The notes beneath the pieces are model-generated. The model searched no databases. It was not told where the DNA came from and worked only from the letters and a program-made list of their open reading frames with translations. Source: Fibrobacter succinogenes (GTDB lineage: Bacteria > Fibrobacterota > Fibrobacteria > Fibrobacterales > Fibrobacteraceae). From it: a stretch of 64,000 nt of DNA. How positions within the stretch are numbered: position 1 is the first letter of the stretch; every line of letters starts with the position of its first letter. The stretch lies in contig CACWNW010000008.1 of the NCBI GenBank assembly GCA_902762305.1, positions 62,001-126,000 on the forward strand, in the 5' to 3' direction. Shown in pieces: positions 1 to 8,695 of the stretch. The translations under genes were made by a program, and so were the position numbers.

Positions 1-165
1 ACCAAGGGATTCGTGTTCAAGTGGCAGGATGACTTCGATGGCGATGCAATTGATTACTCGCGCTGGTCCGAAGGCAACTGGGAAATGGAAAACGTGATGT
101 ACCGCGATTTGAACATCCGCGTGGAACATGGCCTGGTCAAGCTCCGCCTGGACTACGAAGAATAA
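1..165 (+). CDS. C-terminal end of a GH16-type beta-glucanase (partial)
   Basis: The frame is open from base 1 to a TAA, giving the last 54 residues of a gene that begins outside the window. The segment contains DDFDG (residues 10-14), RWSEGNW (21-27) and an ENVMYR...NIRVEHGLVKLRL stretch. This is what normally forms the N-terminal strand region of a GH16 jelly-roll. In the well-studied Fibrobacter 1,3-1,4-beta-glucanase the fold is circularly permuted, so this segment lies C-terminal of the catalytic half. Finding it immediately before a stop codon fits that arrangement. The catalytic residues would lie upstream and are not visible. Unlike the enzymes at 10.6-20.3 kb it has no C-terminal sorting-like module. 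A laminin-G-like fold is the main alternative. Confidence 0.6.
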   Translation, partial: TKGFVFKWQDDFDGDAIDYSRWSEGNWEMENVMYRDLNIRVEHGLVKLRLDYEE

Positions 166-482
166 GTTTGAAAATTCTCCTTCAATTCAATTCTCCTCCT
201 AAAGGGACTCCCGGGTAACACCGGGGGTTTCTTTTTAGGACCGCTCGATCGTCATTTGGGGTAAAAAAACTCCGGTTTCTCACTCGCTTTCGCCTCCACG
301 GCTCGTTGTGACGAGTCGCTTGAGGCTCACGGTAAGACCGCTCGTTCGTCATGTCGCAGCCCGTAGGGCAAGGACATCCATTGAGGAACCGCGTATGGGC
401 GCATTTGTCGGTTCGCGACTTCGGTACGACGGATGGTCTAGAGCTTCTAATGGGCGCCCTTGTGCGAGTGTGTTTTTTCGGC

Positions 483-684
483 GGGGCGTATAATTGGGCG
501 GGTGCGGGCTGATTTATATGCCCCCGCACTTGTATTGCCTGCAAAAAATGCGTTTAATTTATATGTAATTTCTTGCTCGGGGCGTATAAACGAGAGCAAG
601 TTGCCGGATTTATATGCCCCCGCTGTTTTTTGCCTTTCCTTGCGGGCATATAAAATGGGGCGCATCGCGGGATTTATACGCCCC
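483..684. repeat. Array of three 42-bp hairpin units (GGGGCGTATAAA family)
   Basis: Three inverted repeats lie at 483-524, 579-620 and 643-684. Each is 42 bp: 12-bp arms of the type GGGGCGTATAAA and TTTAT(A/G)(C/T)GCCCC around an 18-bp loop that is not conserved. The linker between the first two carries TTTAATTTATATGTAATTT, related to a core found in the other hairpin arrays of this window. No gene is apparent between 166 and 898; short frames here are not credible because they run through the palindromes. The same family recurs at 36293-36609. Confidence 0.85.
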
Positions 685-697
685 TGCGCTCGCCTTT

Positions 698-718
698 GAC
701 ACTCTTCGAGTGTCTTTT
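698..718 (+). terminator. Possible weak terminator hairpin
   Basis: GACACTC-TTC-GAGTGTC is a perfect 7-bp stem with a 3-nt loop at 698-714, followed by TTTTGC. It could end transcription coming from the GH16 gene or from the hairpin array. The T-run is short. Two further short perfect hairpins (786-802 and 826-842) follow without T-runs. Confidence 0.35.
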
Positions 719-840
719 GCTAGGCTCGGAAGTGGGCCTGTAAACAGTCCCGTTTCACTCGCCTTACGCAAAAGTTGCTAAATTGGCGCTCCTTCGGAGC
801 GCATTTAGCTCGGCTCGGTCATGTCAAAGCGTAAAACGCT

Positions 841-869
841 TTGCCGCGACGCTCGCCTTTTGCTAAATT
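841..869 (+). promoter_or_regulatory. Candidate alaS promoter
   Basis: TTGCCG at 841-846, a 17-bp spacer, then TAAATT at 864-869 (continuing TA). This would start transcription about 20 nt before the alaS ATG at 899. The same TTGnCn-17-TAAATTT layout occurs at 55129-55157. Predicted from spacing and sequence only. Confidence 0.45.
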
Positions 870-898
870 TACCCCCGAAAAAATAAAAGGGACACAAT

Positions 899-3541
899 AT
901 GCCTACTATGACTTCTGCGCAGGTGCGCGAATCCTTCATCAAGTTCTTCGAATCCAAGGGCCACCTCTTTGTGCGTTCTTCGCCGGTGGTTCCGCATGAC
1001 GACCCGACGCTCATGTTCACGAACGCGGGCATGAACCAGTTCAAGGCCATCTTCCTGGGCGACAATCCGAAGGGCTGGAAGCGCGCATGCAACAGCCAGA
1101 AGTGCCTCCGCGTGTCCGGTAAGCACAACGACCTCGACGTGGTGGGCCGCGACAACTACCACCACACCTTCTTCGAGATGCTCGGCAACTGGAGCTTCGG
1201 CGACTACTACAAGAAAGAAGCCATCTCCTGGGCCTGGGAACTCCTGACCGAAGTTTGGAAGCTCCCGAAGGAACGCCTGTTTGCAACCGTCTATCAGGAC
1301 GACGACGAAGCTTGGCAGATTTGGAAAGACGTGTCCGGTCTTCCGGATGACCGCATCATGCGCTTTGACGCTCACTCCAACTTCTGGGAAATGGGCGACA
1401 CCGGTCCGTGCGGCCCCTGCTCCGAAATCCATTACGACCGCGGCGACCTCGCCACGCAGGCCGAGACGTTCAAGGACCCGATCAAGGGCGTGAACGGCGA
1501 AAATGACCGCTACATCGAAATCTGGAATAACGTGTTCATGCAGTACGAACGCGTGAGCGACGGAAGCCTCATTCCGCTGAAGGCGAAGAACGTCGATACC
1601 GGTATGGGCTTCGAACGTATCTGCGCTATTCTCCAGGGCAAGACCAGCAACTACGACACCGACGTGTTCACCCCGATTATCGCAAAGATTGCTGAACTCT
1701 CCGGCGTTCCGTACAACGATGGCGAAGCCGGCACCCCGCACCGCGTGATTGCCGACCACATCCGCGCTATTTCGTTTGCTATTGCCGACGGCGCTCTCCC
1801 GAGCAACGAAGGCCGTGGCTACGTGCTCCGCCGCATCCTCCGCCGCGCAAGCCGCTTTGCCCGCCTCCTCGGCCAGAAGAAGCCGTTCATTTGCCAGCTC
1901 GTGCAGGTGCTTGCCGACACGATGGGCGATGCCTTCCCGGAAATCCGCGAACGCAAGGAATTCGTCGCAAGCGTCATCAAGAGCGAAGAAGAAAGTTTCA
2001 TCCGCACGCTCGACGCCGGCCTCGAACGCTTCGCCGCCATCTCCGCCGACTTGAAGAAGGGCGACAAGATTCCGGGCGACAAGGTGTTCCTCCTTTACGA
2101 TACCTACGGATTCCCGCCGGACCTCACTGGCATTCTCGCCGAAGAAAAGGGCCTCCTGATTGATGAAGAAGGCTACGAGAAGTGCATGGAAGAACAGAAG
2201 GCCCGCGCCCGCGCCAACATGAAGCAGGGCATCAACACGATGGGTACCGAAGGCTGGACGCAGTACAGCGAAGAAAGCACCAAGTTCGTGGGCTATGAAC
2301 TTTCCGCTTGCGAAACGAAGGTTGTCCGCTGGCGCGAAGACAAGGGAGTCCTCTCCATCGTGCTCGAAACCTCTCCGTTCTATGCCGAAATGGGTGGCCA
2401 GGTCGGCGACAAGGGTACGCTCGTTTCCGGCGACCTCGAAATTGACGTGTTCGACACCGTGAAGGTGAACGACACCGCCCTCTGCCGCGGTAAGGTGAAG
2501 AAGGGTACGGCCAACGAAGAGACGATGGGCGCTGTGTTCATGGCGACCGTCGATAACGACCGCCGTAACGACATCCGCAAGAACCACTCTGCCACTCACT
2601 TGCTGCAGGCCGCTCTCCGCCAGGTGCTCGGCACTCACGTGCAGCAGCAGGGTAGCTTCGTTTCCAACGAACTCCTCCGCTTCGACTTCAGCCACTTCAA
2701 CGCGATGACCGCCGAAGAAATCCAGAAGGTCGAAGACATCGTGAACGCCAAGGTCATGGAATGCCTGCCGGTCAATACTCAGGTGATGGGCGTCGACGAA
2801 GCCAAGGCCAGCGGTGCCATGGCACTGTTCGGCGAAAAGTATGGTGACGAAGTCCGCGTCGTGAAGATGGGTGCTTGCAACGAAGAATTCTCCAAGGAAC
2901 TCTGCGGTGGCTTGCACGTGCAGAACACCGGTAACATCGGCATGGTGAAGATTGTGAGCGAATCCAGCGTGAGCGCTGGCGTGCGCCGTATCGAAGCCGT
3001 CTCTGGCCGTGGCGCTCTTGCGCTGCTCCGCGCCGGTACGCAGATTTTGACGTCTCTCCGCGAACAGCTCCGCTGCAAGGACGCCGAAGTTCTTGACCGC
3101 ATCCAGCAGACCTTCTCCAAGACGCAGAACCTCGAAAAGAGCCTGCAGTCCGTGAAGCTCGAACTTGCGACCCTCATTGCGGCCGAAGTATTGAACGGCG
3201 GCATCAACGTGATGGGCGTGAACCTGTTTGTGCGCGAACTCAACATGCCCGAAGACAAGTACAAGGACTTGCTCGACGGCATTCAGAACAAGCTTGCGAC
3301 CGACAGCGTTGCCGTGATTGCGAACAAGGTGAACGGAAACGGAAGCATCGCCGTGATGGTGGGCAAGGACGTTCAGGCCAAGGGCATCAAGGCCGGCGAC
3401 CTCGTGAAGGACCTCGCTGCTGCTTGCGGTGGCCGCGGCGGTGGACGCCCGGACCGCGCTCAGGCCGGCACCAAGGAAGTCGACAAGATTGCCGGTGCCA
3501 TCGCGAACGCCAACAACTGGATTAGAGCGAAGCTCGGTTAA
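899..3541 (+). CDS. alaS: Alanyl-tRNA synthetase
   Basis: 880 residues, the usual full length of bacterial AlaRS, which charges tRNA-Ala in the cytosol and edits mischarged Ser or Gly. The N-terminal class II catalytic core includes FTNAGMNQFK and CLRVSGKHNDL near residues 40-80 and the VLRRILRRA segment near residues 308-316. The editing domain has the zinc ligands H563 and H567 (NHSATH) and C669 and H673 (CGGLH). A coiled segment and the C-Ala domain with GGRGGG follow. The ATG at 899 is preceded by AAAGGG; a second Met at codon 4 is an alternative start. The opposite strand carries an 893-codon open frame over the same DNA, which is a by-product of codon bias. Monocistronic, with a terminator at 3616. 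Confidence 0.97.
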   Translation: MPTMTSAQVRESFIKFFESKGHLFVRSSPVVPHDDPTLMFTNAGMNQFKAIFLGDNPKGWKRACNSQKCLRVSGKHNDLDVVGRDNYHHTFFEMLGNWSFGDYYKKEAISWAWELLTEVWKLPKERLFATVYQDDDEAWQIWKDVSGLPDDRIMRFDAHSNFWEMGDTGPCGPCSEIHYDRGDLATQAETFKDPIKGVNGENDRYIEIWNNVFMQYERVSDGSLIPLKAKNVDTGMGFERICAILQGKTSNYDTDVFTPIIAKIAELSGVPYNDGEAGTPHRVIADHIRAISFAIADGALPSNEGRGYVLRRILRRASRFARLLGQKKPFICQLVQVLADTMGDAFPEIRERKEFVASVIKSEEESFIRTLDAGLERFAAISADLKKGDKIPGDKVFLLYDTYGFPPDLTGILAEEKGLLIDEEGYEKCMEEQKARARANMKQGINTMGTEGWTQYSEESTKFVGYELSACETKVVRWREDKGVLSIVLETSPFYAEMGGQVGDKGTLVSGDLEIDVFDTVKVNDTALCRGKVKKGTANEETMGAVFMATVDNDRRNDIRKNHSATHLLQAALRQVLGTHVQQQGSFVSNELLRFDFSHFNAMTAEEIQKVEDIVNAKVMECLPVNTQVMGVDEAKASGAMALFGEKYGDEVRVVKMGACNEEFSKELCGGLHVQNTGNIGMVKIVSESSVSAGVRRIEAVSGRGALALLRAGTQILTSLREQLRCKDAEVLDRIQQTFSKTQNLEKSLQSVKLELATLIAAEVLNGGINVMGVNLFVRELNMPEDKYKDLLDGIQNKLATDSVAVIANKVNGNGSIAVMVGKDVQAKGIKAGDLVKDLAAACGGRGGGRPDRAQAGTKEVDKIAGAIANANNWIRAKLG

Positions 3542-3615
3542 CCCGCGCACGCCGCACCAGCATTGTCATTGCGAGGCCCTTTAGGGGCCGTCGCAATCAT
3601 GTACTATCGATTGTT

Positions 3616-3672
3616 ATCCCCGCCTGTTCGGCATACACAATGCTTGCTTCGGCGGGGATTTGCTTTTTGTTT
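3616..3672 (+). terminator. alaS terminator
   Basis: ATCCCCGCC at 3616-3624 pairs with GGCGGGGAT at 3651-3659, then TTGCTTTTTGTTT. The loop is long (26 nt). Just upstream, 3570-3600, is another hairpin (ATTGCGA...TCGCAAT) of a type often seen as intergenic repeats. A close relative of the terminator stem occurs at 63143. Confidence 0.6.
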
Positions 3673-3734
3673 GGCTTTTGGGGCGCGCTTTGGGGCGCGA
3701 ATGAGGCTCGCTTTGGGTCGTTTTTTACGTTTTT

Positions 3735-3974
3735 GGCTGACTAAAAGCTCGATTTTGCATTTTTAGTCAGCCAGATTATTAATTTGTTTGTAATATTGTC
3801 GCCTTGGGTGGCTGACTAAAATCCATTTTTTCTGCAAAATGGTCTGCCGGTTTTCCCGAAAATTTGCTTTCGGGGTGTTTTGTGGGCGACAAATCGGCTT
3901 GTTTTCCGAAAAACAACGTTACTTTGTTCAGAAAGTGGCTGACTAACTTGCCGTTTTTGAACTTTTAGTCTGCC
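3735..3974. repeat. Hairpin module A: three GGCTGACTAAAA hairpins
   Basis: Three inverted repeats lie at 3735-3772 (38 bp), 3810-3848 (39 bp) and 3937-3974 (38 bp). Arms are GGCTGACTAAAA and TTTTAGTCAGCC, perfect in the first and degenerate in the others. The first linker is 37 nt and contains TTAATTTGTTTGTAATATTG. The second is 88 nt and ends in GTTACTTTGTTC. The module is repeated in the same orientation at 10036-10275 and 15082-15310. Confidence 0.9.
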
Positions 3975-4321
3975 GTTTTCGCGAAATTCACCCCACTTTC
4001 GCGATTTTCGCCCCAATTTTCGCGAATTTCATGCCTGCCGCCGCGACGTCGCGCCCTCCCAGCCAGAAATCACCCCGCCTTCGCGAAATTCGTGCGTTTT
4101 CTGCCCAAAATCGCTCCTGTCTCATCGCCCTCCCTACCAGAGAGAGGCTTCGCTCGCCTTGCCCAAAATCGCCCTTGCCGCGAGCTTTCCAGAAACTGCG
4201 CCCGACTTTTTGAAATCCGTGTTTCATATACGGCCTTTTAGCTGCCCAAATTGACATCCTGTCGCCAAGTTGTACAGAAAGTTTGTTTGTGCTTGCTTAA
4301 ATATTGTATTTTTATGTGGTT
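3975..4321. other. Intergenic stretch with degenerate TTTCGCGAA repeats
   Basis: Directly after hairpin module A there are roughly 20-bp spaced copies of a (T)TTTCGCGAAATTC-type sequence (about 3978, 3998, 4017 and 4080), then a C-rich stretch. A similar tail follows module B. I see no credible gene: open frames on both strands here have low-complexity translations. The lipoprotein cluster starts at 4322. Confidence 0.5.
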
Positions 4322-7207
4322 ATGAGGAACAAGTGGATTTTACCAATAGCCCTTTCATGGTTTTTACTTTTTTTGAGCGGATGTTTTGATTCGCTTTACG
4401 ATTATACCTCTGATTTTGAAAAAGTAGGCGAAAGATCGGAGTCGGGAAGCGAACGAGATTCCTCCTTAAGGGATTGTTCCCTGAGCGGGCAATTTGATTT
4501 CCCGTCAAACCTGGTTCCTGTAAAAGTAGAAGTAATTGCCATTGATGAAGATTTCAAAGAAAAGAAATCGCTTGCGGGGAAAATAACGGAAGAGAGCGGT
4601 GTCTATCGTTTTTCTGTGCCCAAATACAGCTACCCGACGTCTTTGGTGAAGGTTCGTTATACGTGCAAGGCGAAGGATTCTACTCAAAACTTTGAAATGA
4701 AATTTTCGCAGTACGCAAGTATAGCGGATGATCATAATCTTGTGGTGTCGCTCGGATCTGCTATTAAAGGGCGCCGCATTGAATTCCTGATGGAGGATGA
4801 CGTATTTTCTTTTGATGGTGCCGACCTCAAGGCCTCCCGAGAACTTTACCATATTCTTCGCCTGGATTCTGAAACAAAGGACTTGAAGTCGTCGGATTCG
4901 TCAATACATAAGAGTGTGAAAAGGCATGTGGAAATCATGTCTTATATTTACCTCGGAGGGAAACTAGATTCTACGTTCAAGAAACGGTTTGACTTGCTTT
5001 CCTCTGCCTTGGACGACGAAAAATCCTGGTGGGAATCTGTATCGGAAGTGGAAGTTGCCGATGCCGCTGTTCAAAATTTTAAAGACCGTAACATCCCTTT
5101 GAATAGCGCAATTGGAGTTTTTGCGGACTTTTGGAGTGAAGCTTATAAACTCCCTGTATGCGACAGTTCCACTTTTTCAGACACGATCAAGAATCCTGAA
5201 AAAACAAGCGTACATTTTGACGATGTGTTTGTTTGCAACAAAGGAAGCCTAGAAAACGCCTTTTACTATTGGCATCCTTTAAATGAAATGGAAAAGGAAA
5301 TAGGATTGTGCCAGTTGAGTTATCAATGTTATAAGAAATATAATGGTCTTGTGTATGTGAGCGACAAGGGCGATTTGGACTGGCATGCTGGAAATGCGAA
5401 GGAAACGGTCATCGGCCTATATGGCGAATGTAACAAGGAAAAAATGCATCAAGTCCGTATTGTTCGTGATACCATGCTTCTGTGCTATGTGGATTACGAT
5501 AATTCTTTTTGGACGCAGTATTTTGATAGCTCAAGGGTGAGTCACGAATCCTTCATGGAATTTTATGCCCTGAAAAAATATGGCGAATGCTCCGATACAA
5601 ACAATCTTGTTAAAGGCGTAATTGATTCAACAGACTTTGTGCAGTGCGTGAATGGAAAATGGACCGGTATAAGTGAGACGTTTTATTATGGGGACTCCTG
5701 TACTGAGGCGCGTTCAGGGAAACTCCTGAGGACTCCTTCGGCAGGTTATTACAAGTGCAAGAACCATTGGGGTGAATATGCGTGGGTAGACATTCTCGCT
5801 CCGGAATACTATGGGGATATCTGTAACGTCGATAGCAATAAAAAAGTCGTAGAATACGACGGCGATTACTTTAAATGTGTATATGACACGGTATGGGAAA
5901 GTGCTGAATGGAATGAGTTGGAGATCGAAGACATTCTCCCTCCGATTGCTCATAAAGATACCTGCCGTGAAAAAAAGGTCGTGAAATACGGCAGGGCCTA
6001 TTATATTTGCAGAGATAGGGAATGGACCGTACTTTCGAAAGAAGAGGCGATTCCGCCAGTTATTGACGAACTGCCCTGCGGTTGGCACGAAGAAAAAAGC
6101 TTTGTGAAATATGGCGATGATTATTACACATGCAGTAGTAATAAGTGGAGTTTTGTAGAAAAGAAAAACGTGCCGTTACCGGTAATTCATGGGGATTCAT
6201 GTGATTCTAGGTATTGGGGGCACATGGTCGAATATGATGGTGAATACTTCATTTGTTCTCGGGTTACGAATGGTGCGACTACGGGATATTGGTCAAAAGC
6301 CTCGGACACTTCAATCACTGCTTACGAATACAACAAGACTCGTGCCAGCTATTGTGCCTCAGGGCAGGTTGGGACTACATTGGAATGGAATTCTAAAATA
6401 AGCTCTCTTGTGGGGTGTGTTAAGAATACCACGACAGGGGATTATGAGTGGGGCCTTATACGTCCAAGAAAACCCACTTCCGTAGATGTGAAATTGTTTG
6501 CGGGTGGTGAATTCAAGTCCGACGGTGAATACGAAGTTACAGTGGATGGAATCACTTATGAATATGATGGCTTCCTGTCGGGAAGAGCGAAAGATGTCTG
6601 GGACGGCAATGTTATAGTGAATATGTATAATCACCATGTAGCTATTGGCGGCACCCGTTACGAAGCCGAATGGGTTGATACTAGTTTGTATATAAACAGC
6701 CTGCGCGGCGAAACGGTGGTGTCCTTGTCGGATATAGAGCCGAAAAGCGATTCGTACGATGCGTTTTATGAAATATGGTTTGATTGGGTGGACCGAAGCA
6801 ATACCTGCAATGGCAATGCCTACGGGTTCCATTTTCCGATTACGTCCATTCAGCTGAAACAGTATGGAGAAGGCGTTTTTGTTGATTGGAATACGGCCAA
6901 GACATTTTGCCCGCAAGGGTTCCATATCCCTGATACAACAGAATGGAGAAAATCGAATATAAATGTTTATACGAACGCGATAGCTTCGGTTGAAGAAACT
7001 TATGAACCGAGTCATGGGCGCTGTACAAATGATAAGTACTCGAAGAGTTTTGTACTTTTGTGGTCTAGTACGGAAAAAGATTCCGATACGCAGTATTGCC
7101 TAGGATATACGACGACGCAGCCTTATGGCGATAACCGTAAGGATATATTGGAATGCCCGAAAGATTTGTTCCCGCTGGGCCAAGTAATGTGTGTCAAGGA
7201 TAAATGA
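4322..7207 (+). CDS. Large lipoprotein with Cys-pair repeats and a C-terminal Fib_succ_major domain
   Basis: About 961 residues. The N terminus is a lipoprotein signal with lipobox FLSGC, so the protein should be anchored in the cell envelope. From roughly residue 366 to 715 there are about eight imperfect repeats, each of the form G-D/E-x-C, 15-25 residues, Y-x-C, 5-10 residues, W, suggesting disulfide-stapled units. The C-terminal part (about 835-955) has CPQGFHIPDTTEW and LWSSTE, hallmarks of the Fibrobacter succinogenes major paralogous domain (TIGR02145). An upstream TTG at 4304 extends the frame, but the ATG at 4322 starts exactly at the signal peptide. It is the first gene of a five-lipoprotein run, overlapping the next gene by ATGA. 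AT-rich relative to alaS. Function unknown. Confidence 0.8.
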   Translation: MRNKWILPIALSWFLLFLSGCFDSLYDYTSDFEKVGERSESGSERDSSLRDCSLSGQFDFPSNLVPVKVEVIAIDEDFKEKKSLAGKITEESGVYRFSVPKYSYPTSLVKVRYTCKAKDSTQNFEMKFSQYASIADDHNLVVSLGSAIKGRRIEFLMEDDVFSFDGADLKASRELYHILRLDSETKDLKSSDSSIHKSVKRHVEIMSYIYLGGKLDSTFKKRFDLLSSALDDEKSWWESVSEVEVADAAVQNFKDRNIPLNSAIGVFADFWSEAYKLPVCDSSTFSDTIKNPEKTSVHFDDVFVCNKGSLENAFYYWHPLNEMEKEIGLCQLSYQCYKKYNGLVYVSDKGDLDWHAGNAKETVIGLYGECNKEKMHQVRIVRDTMLLCYVDYDNSFWTQYFDSSRVSHESFMEFYALKKYGECSDTNNLVKGVIDSTDFVQCVNGKWTGISETFYYGDSCTEARSGKLLRTPSAGYYKCKNHWGEYAWVDILAPEYYGDICNVDSNKKVVEYDGDYFKCVYDTVWESAEWNELEIEDILPPIAHKDTCREKKVVKYGRAYYICRDREWTVLSKEEAIPPVIDELPCGWHEEKSFVKYGDDYYTCSSNKWSFVEKKNVPLPVIHGDSCDSRYWGHMVEYDGEYFICSRVTNGATTGYWSKASDTSITAYEYNKTRASYCASGQVGTTLEWNSKISSLVGCVKNTTTGDYEWGLIRPRKPTSVDVKLFAGGEFKSDGEYEVTVDGITYEYDGFLSGRAKDVWDGNVIVNMYNHHVAIGGTRYEAEWVDTSLYINSLRGETVVSLSDIEPKSDSYDAFYEIWFDWVDRSNTCNGNAYGFHFPITSIQLKQYGEGVFVDWNTAKTFCPQGFHIPDTTEWRKSNINVYTNAIASVEETYEPSHGRCTNDKYSKSFVLLWSSTEKDSDTQYCLGYTTTQPYGDNRKDILECPKDLFPLGQVMCVKDK

Positions 7208-7887
7208 TGAAGAATTTGAAAAGAAATATATGGCCCTGCTTTTTAGTGCTGATGGTGCTTTCCTTTTTTGGATGCGCCATGGATGAATATCATATTGAAG
7301 GCGAAAGTTATGAATGGCATTACGAAGGACTCGCAGACGATACTACGGCTGTGGTCTCGGTGGTACATCGTGAAGGGGGACACATAGAATGTCATCATTT
7401 TATGAGCTATGATGATGGAGAAAGTTTCTCGAGAGATGTTTCAAAAAAATACTACAAGGTGGGGATGAAATCCCTGTGGATAGGAAAGGGAAGAGAAAAT
7501 TTGACAGACGTGCTTCCGGAAGAACGGAAGATGAATGACGATTATCCAAGGTGGTCTGATGGTTGCCTTGCCATGGATACCCTGGATGGAAAATTTTACT
7601 GTGTCGAGGCGGATCGCTTGGACGATTATTCCTATTCATGCGGGTTTATATTGATAGATGATTCCAATGTAGATTTGGATACATTGGAACGCCCGTCATG
7701 TACAGGCAATGTTTCCGAATCGGTTTCTTTTGTTGCTCATTACTTGAAGGTGAATGGAGATTTCTACGAGATCCGCAAAGGAAAATTCGTGTCGCAGGAA
7801 CCTGCGTATAGAATGCTTGAAGAGCACGGAAATTTGAAGTTTCTGGATAATGACGATAACTTTGTAATGTATAGCGGAAAACCATGA
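7204..7887 (+). CDS. Lipoprotein of unknown function
   Basis: 227 residues with a lipoprotein signal (lipobox SFFGC, Cys24) and a polar, acidic mature part that I do not recognise. Two adjacent ATG codons overlap the TGA of the preceding gene, so translation is probably coupled. The mature part has six scattered cysteines (for example near DGCLAMD, YSCGF and SCTG), which would suit disulfides outside the cytoplasm. It overlaps the next gene by four bases as well, placing it inside one operon of envelope lipoproteins. Confidence 0.7.
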   Translation: MMKNLKRNIWPCFLVLMVLSFFGCAMDEYHIEGESYEWHYEGLADDTTAVVSVVHREGGHIECHHFMSYDDGESFSRDVSKKYYKVGMKSLWIGKGRENLTDVLPEERKMNDDYPRWSDGCLAMDTLDGKFYCVEADRLDDYSYSCGFILIDDSNVDLDTLERPSCTGNVSESVSFVAHYLKVNGDFYEIRKGKFVSQEPAYRMLEEHGNLKFLDNDDNFVMYSGKP

Positions 7888-8681
7888 TGAAAAAATTGGA
7901 TGTCTTTTTTTACATTGTGCTGGCCTTTATTGTTACTGGATGTAGTAATGGTACGGTGAGTTCTGTCGAGGAGGACTCTGGCGAGAGCGCTTCGAAAGAA
8001 AAAGTCCTTACCCGCGCCGATATAAAGGAAAGTTCCGTAAAGGATAAACGCGATGGTGAGATTTACCGCACTGTAAAAATCGGCAAGCAATGGTGGATGG
8101 CCGAAAACTTGCGCTATGCCGCCGATTCTAGCCTTTGCTATAACGATGAAGACTATTTTTGCGAAGCGTATGGACGCCTTTATCCGTGGACCGTTGCCAT
8201 GAATTTGGATTCCGTATACCGCCACAGGGGGGCTATTTACGACGATGTCGTTGACCCTCTACATCAAGGTGTATGCCCTAAAGGTTGGCATATTCCGACA
8301 AAGACTGAGTGGGAGACGATGCTAGAATTTGTGCGGGCTCATAACGGAACTGAAGGTGAAGGCACAAGTTTGCGCTCCCCGCAAATGTGGGGCGAATATG
8401 GCGAAGGGGAATCCAAGGTGACGCATACGGACCGCTTTGGCTTTTCGGCGCTGCCTGCGGGAATGCATACGGACCCAACGGCTGGCTACAATGCCAATAT
8501 CTATGTGGATTTTACAAGGGATGCCTATTTTTGGACATCTACCGAGGTGAATTCTTATAGGAACGATGTGACCAAGGCTTACCATGTGTGGGTTTGCGGT
8601 CAGTGGAACGACAATGCGTTTCAACTGAAAGGTGGAAAATCTAAGTGGGACGCCATGTCCATTCGCTGTGTCAAGAATTGA
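7884..8681 (+). CDS. Lipoprotein with Fibrobacter succinogenes major paralogous domain
   Basis: 265 residues. The signal ends in lipobox IVTGC. After a short acidic linker almost the whole mature protein is one TIGR02145-type domain: VKIGKQWWMAENLRYA, then YPWTVAM, CPKGWHIPTKTEW, FGFSALPAG, a FWTSTE segment and a final SIRCVKN. The family is expanded in Fibrobacter and related phyla, and its fold is usually linked to C-type-lectin/FGE-like folds. Its biochemical role is not established. ATGATGA overlap with the preceding stop indicates coupling. Located in the AT-rich lipoprotein cluster. Confidence 0.88.
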   Translation: MMKKLDVFFYIVLAFIVTGCSNGTVSSVEEDSGESASKEKVLTRADIKESSVKDKRDGEIYRTVKIGKQWWMAENLRYAADSSLCYNDEDYFCEAYGRLYPWTVAMNLDSVYRHRGAIYDDVVDPLHQGVCPKGWHIPTKTEWETMLEFVRAHNGTEGEGTSLRSPQMWGEYGEGESKVTHTDRFGFSALPAGMHTDPTAGYNANIYVDFTRDAYFWTSTEVNSYRNDVTKAYHVWVCGQWNDNAFQLKGGKSKWDAMSIRCVKN

Positions 8682-8695
8682 GGACTTGGTCGTTT

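Noticed and set aside
483-684. CRISPR-like array
   Set aside because: Units are palindromic, only three or four per array, linkers vary in length (22 to 54 nt), and no cas gene is present.
182-699. Short open frames of 60-120 codons in the region before alaS
   Set aside because: They run through the hairpin repeats on both strands, have low-complexity Arg/Pro-rich or repeat-derived translations and no ribosome-binding sites.
869-3550. 893-codon open frame antisense to alaS
   Set aside because: Strong C/G bias at third codon positions leaves the opposite strand free of stops. The translation is His/Val/Glu-rich with no known domain, while alaS is unmistakable. Similar long antisense frames opposite purA, the TPR gene, the M6-like gene, lepB and dinG (up to 1548 codons) are rejected for the same reason.
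3988-4257. 89-codon minus-strand frame
   Set aside because: Overlaps the TTTCGCGAA repeats; the translation is repeat-derived (Gly/Arg/Lys-rich) with no recognised domain.
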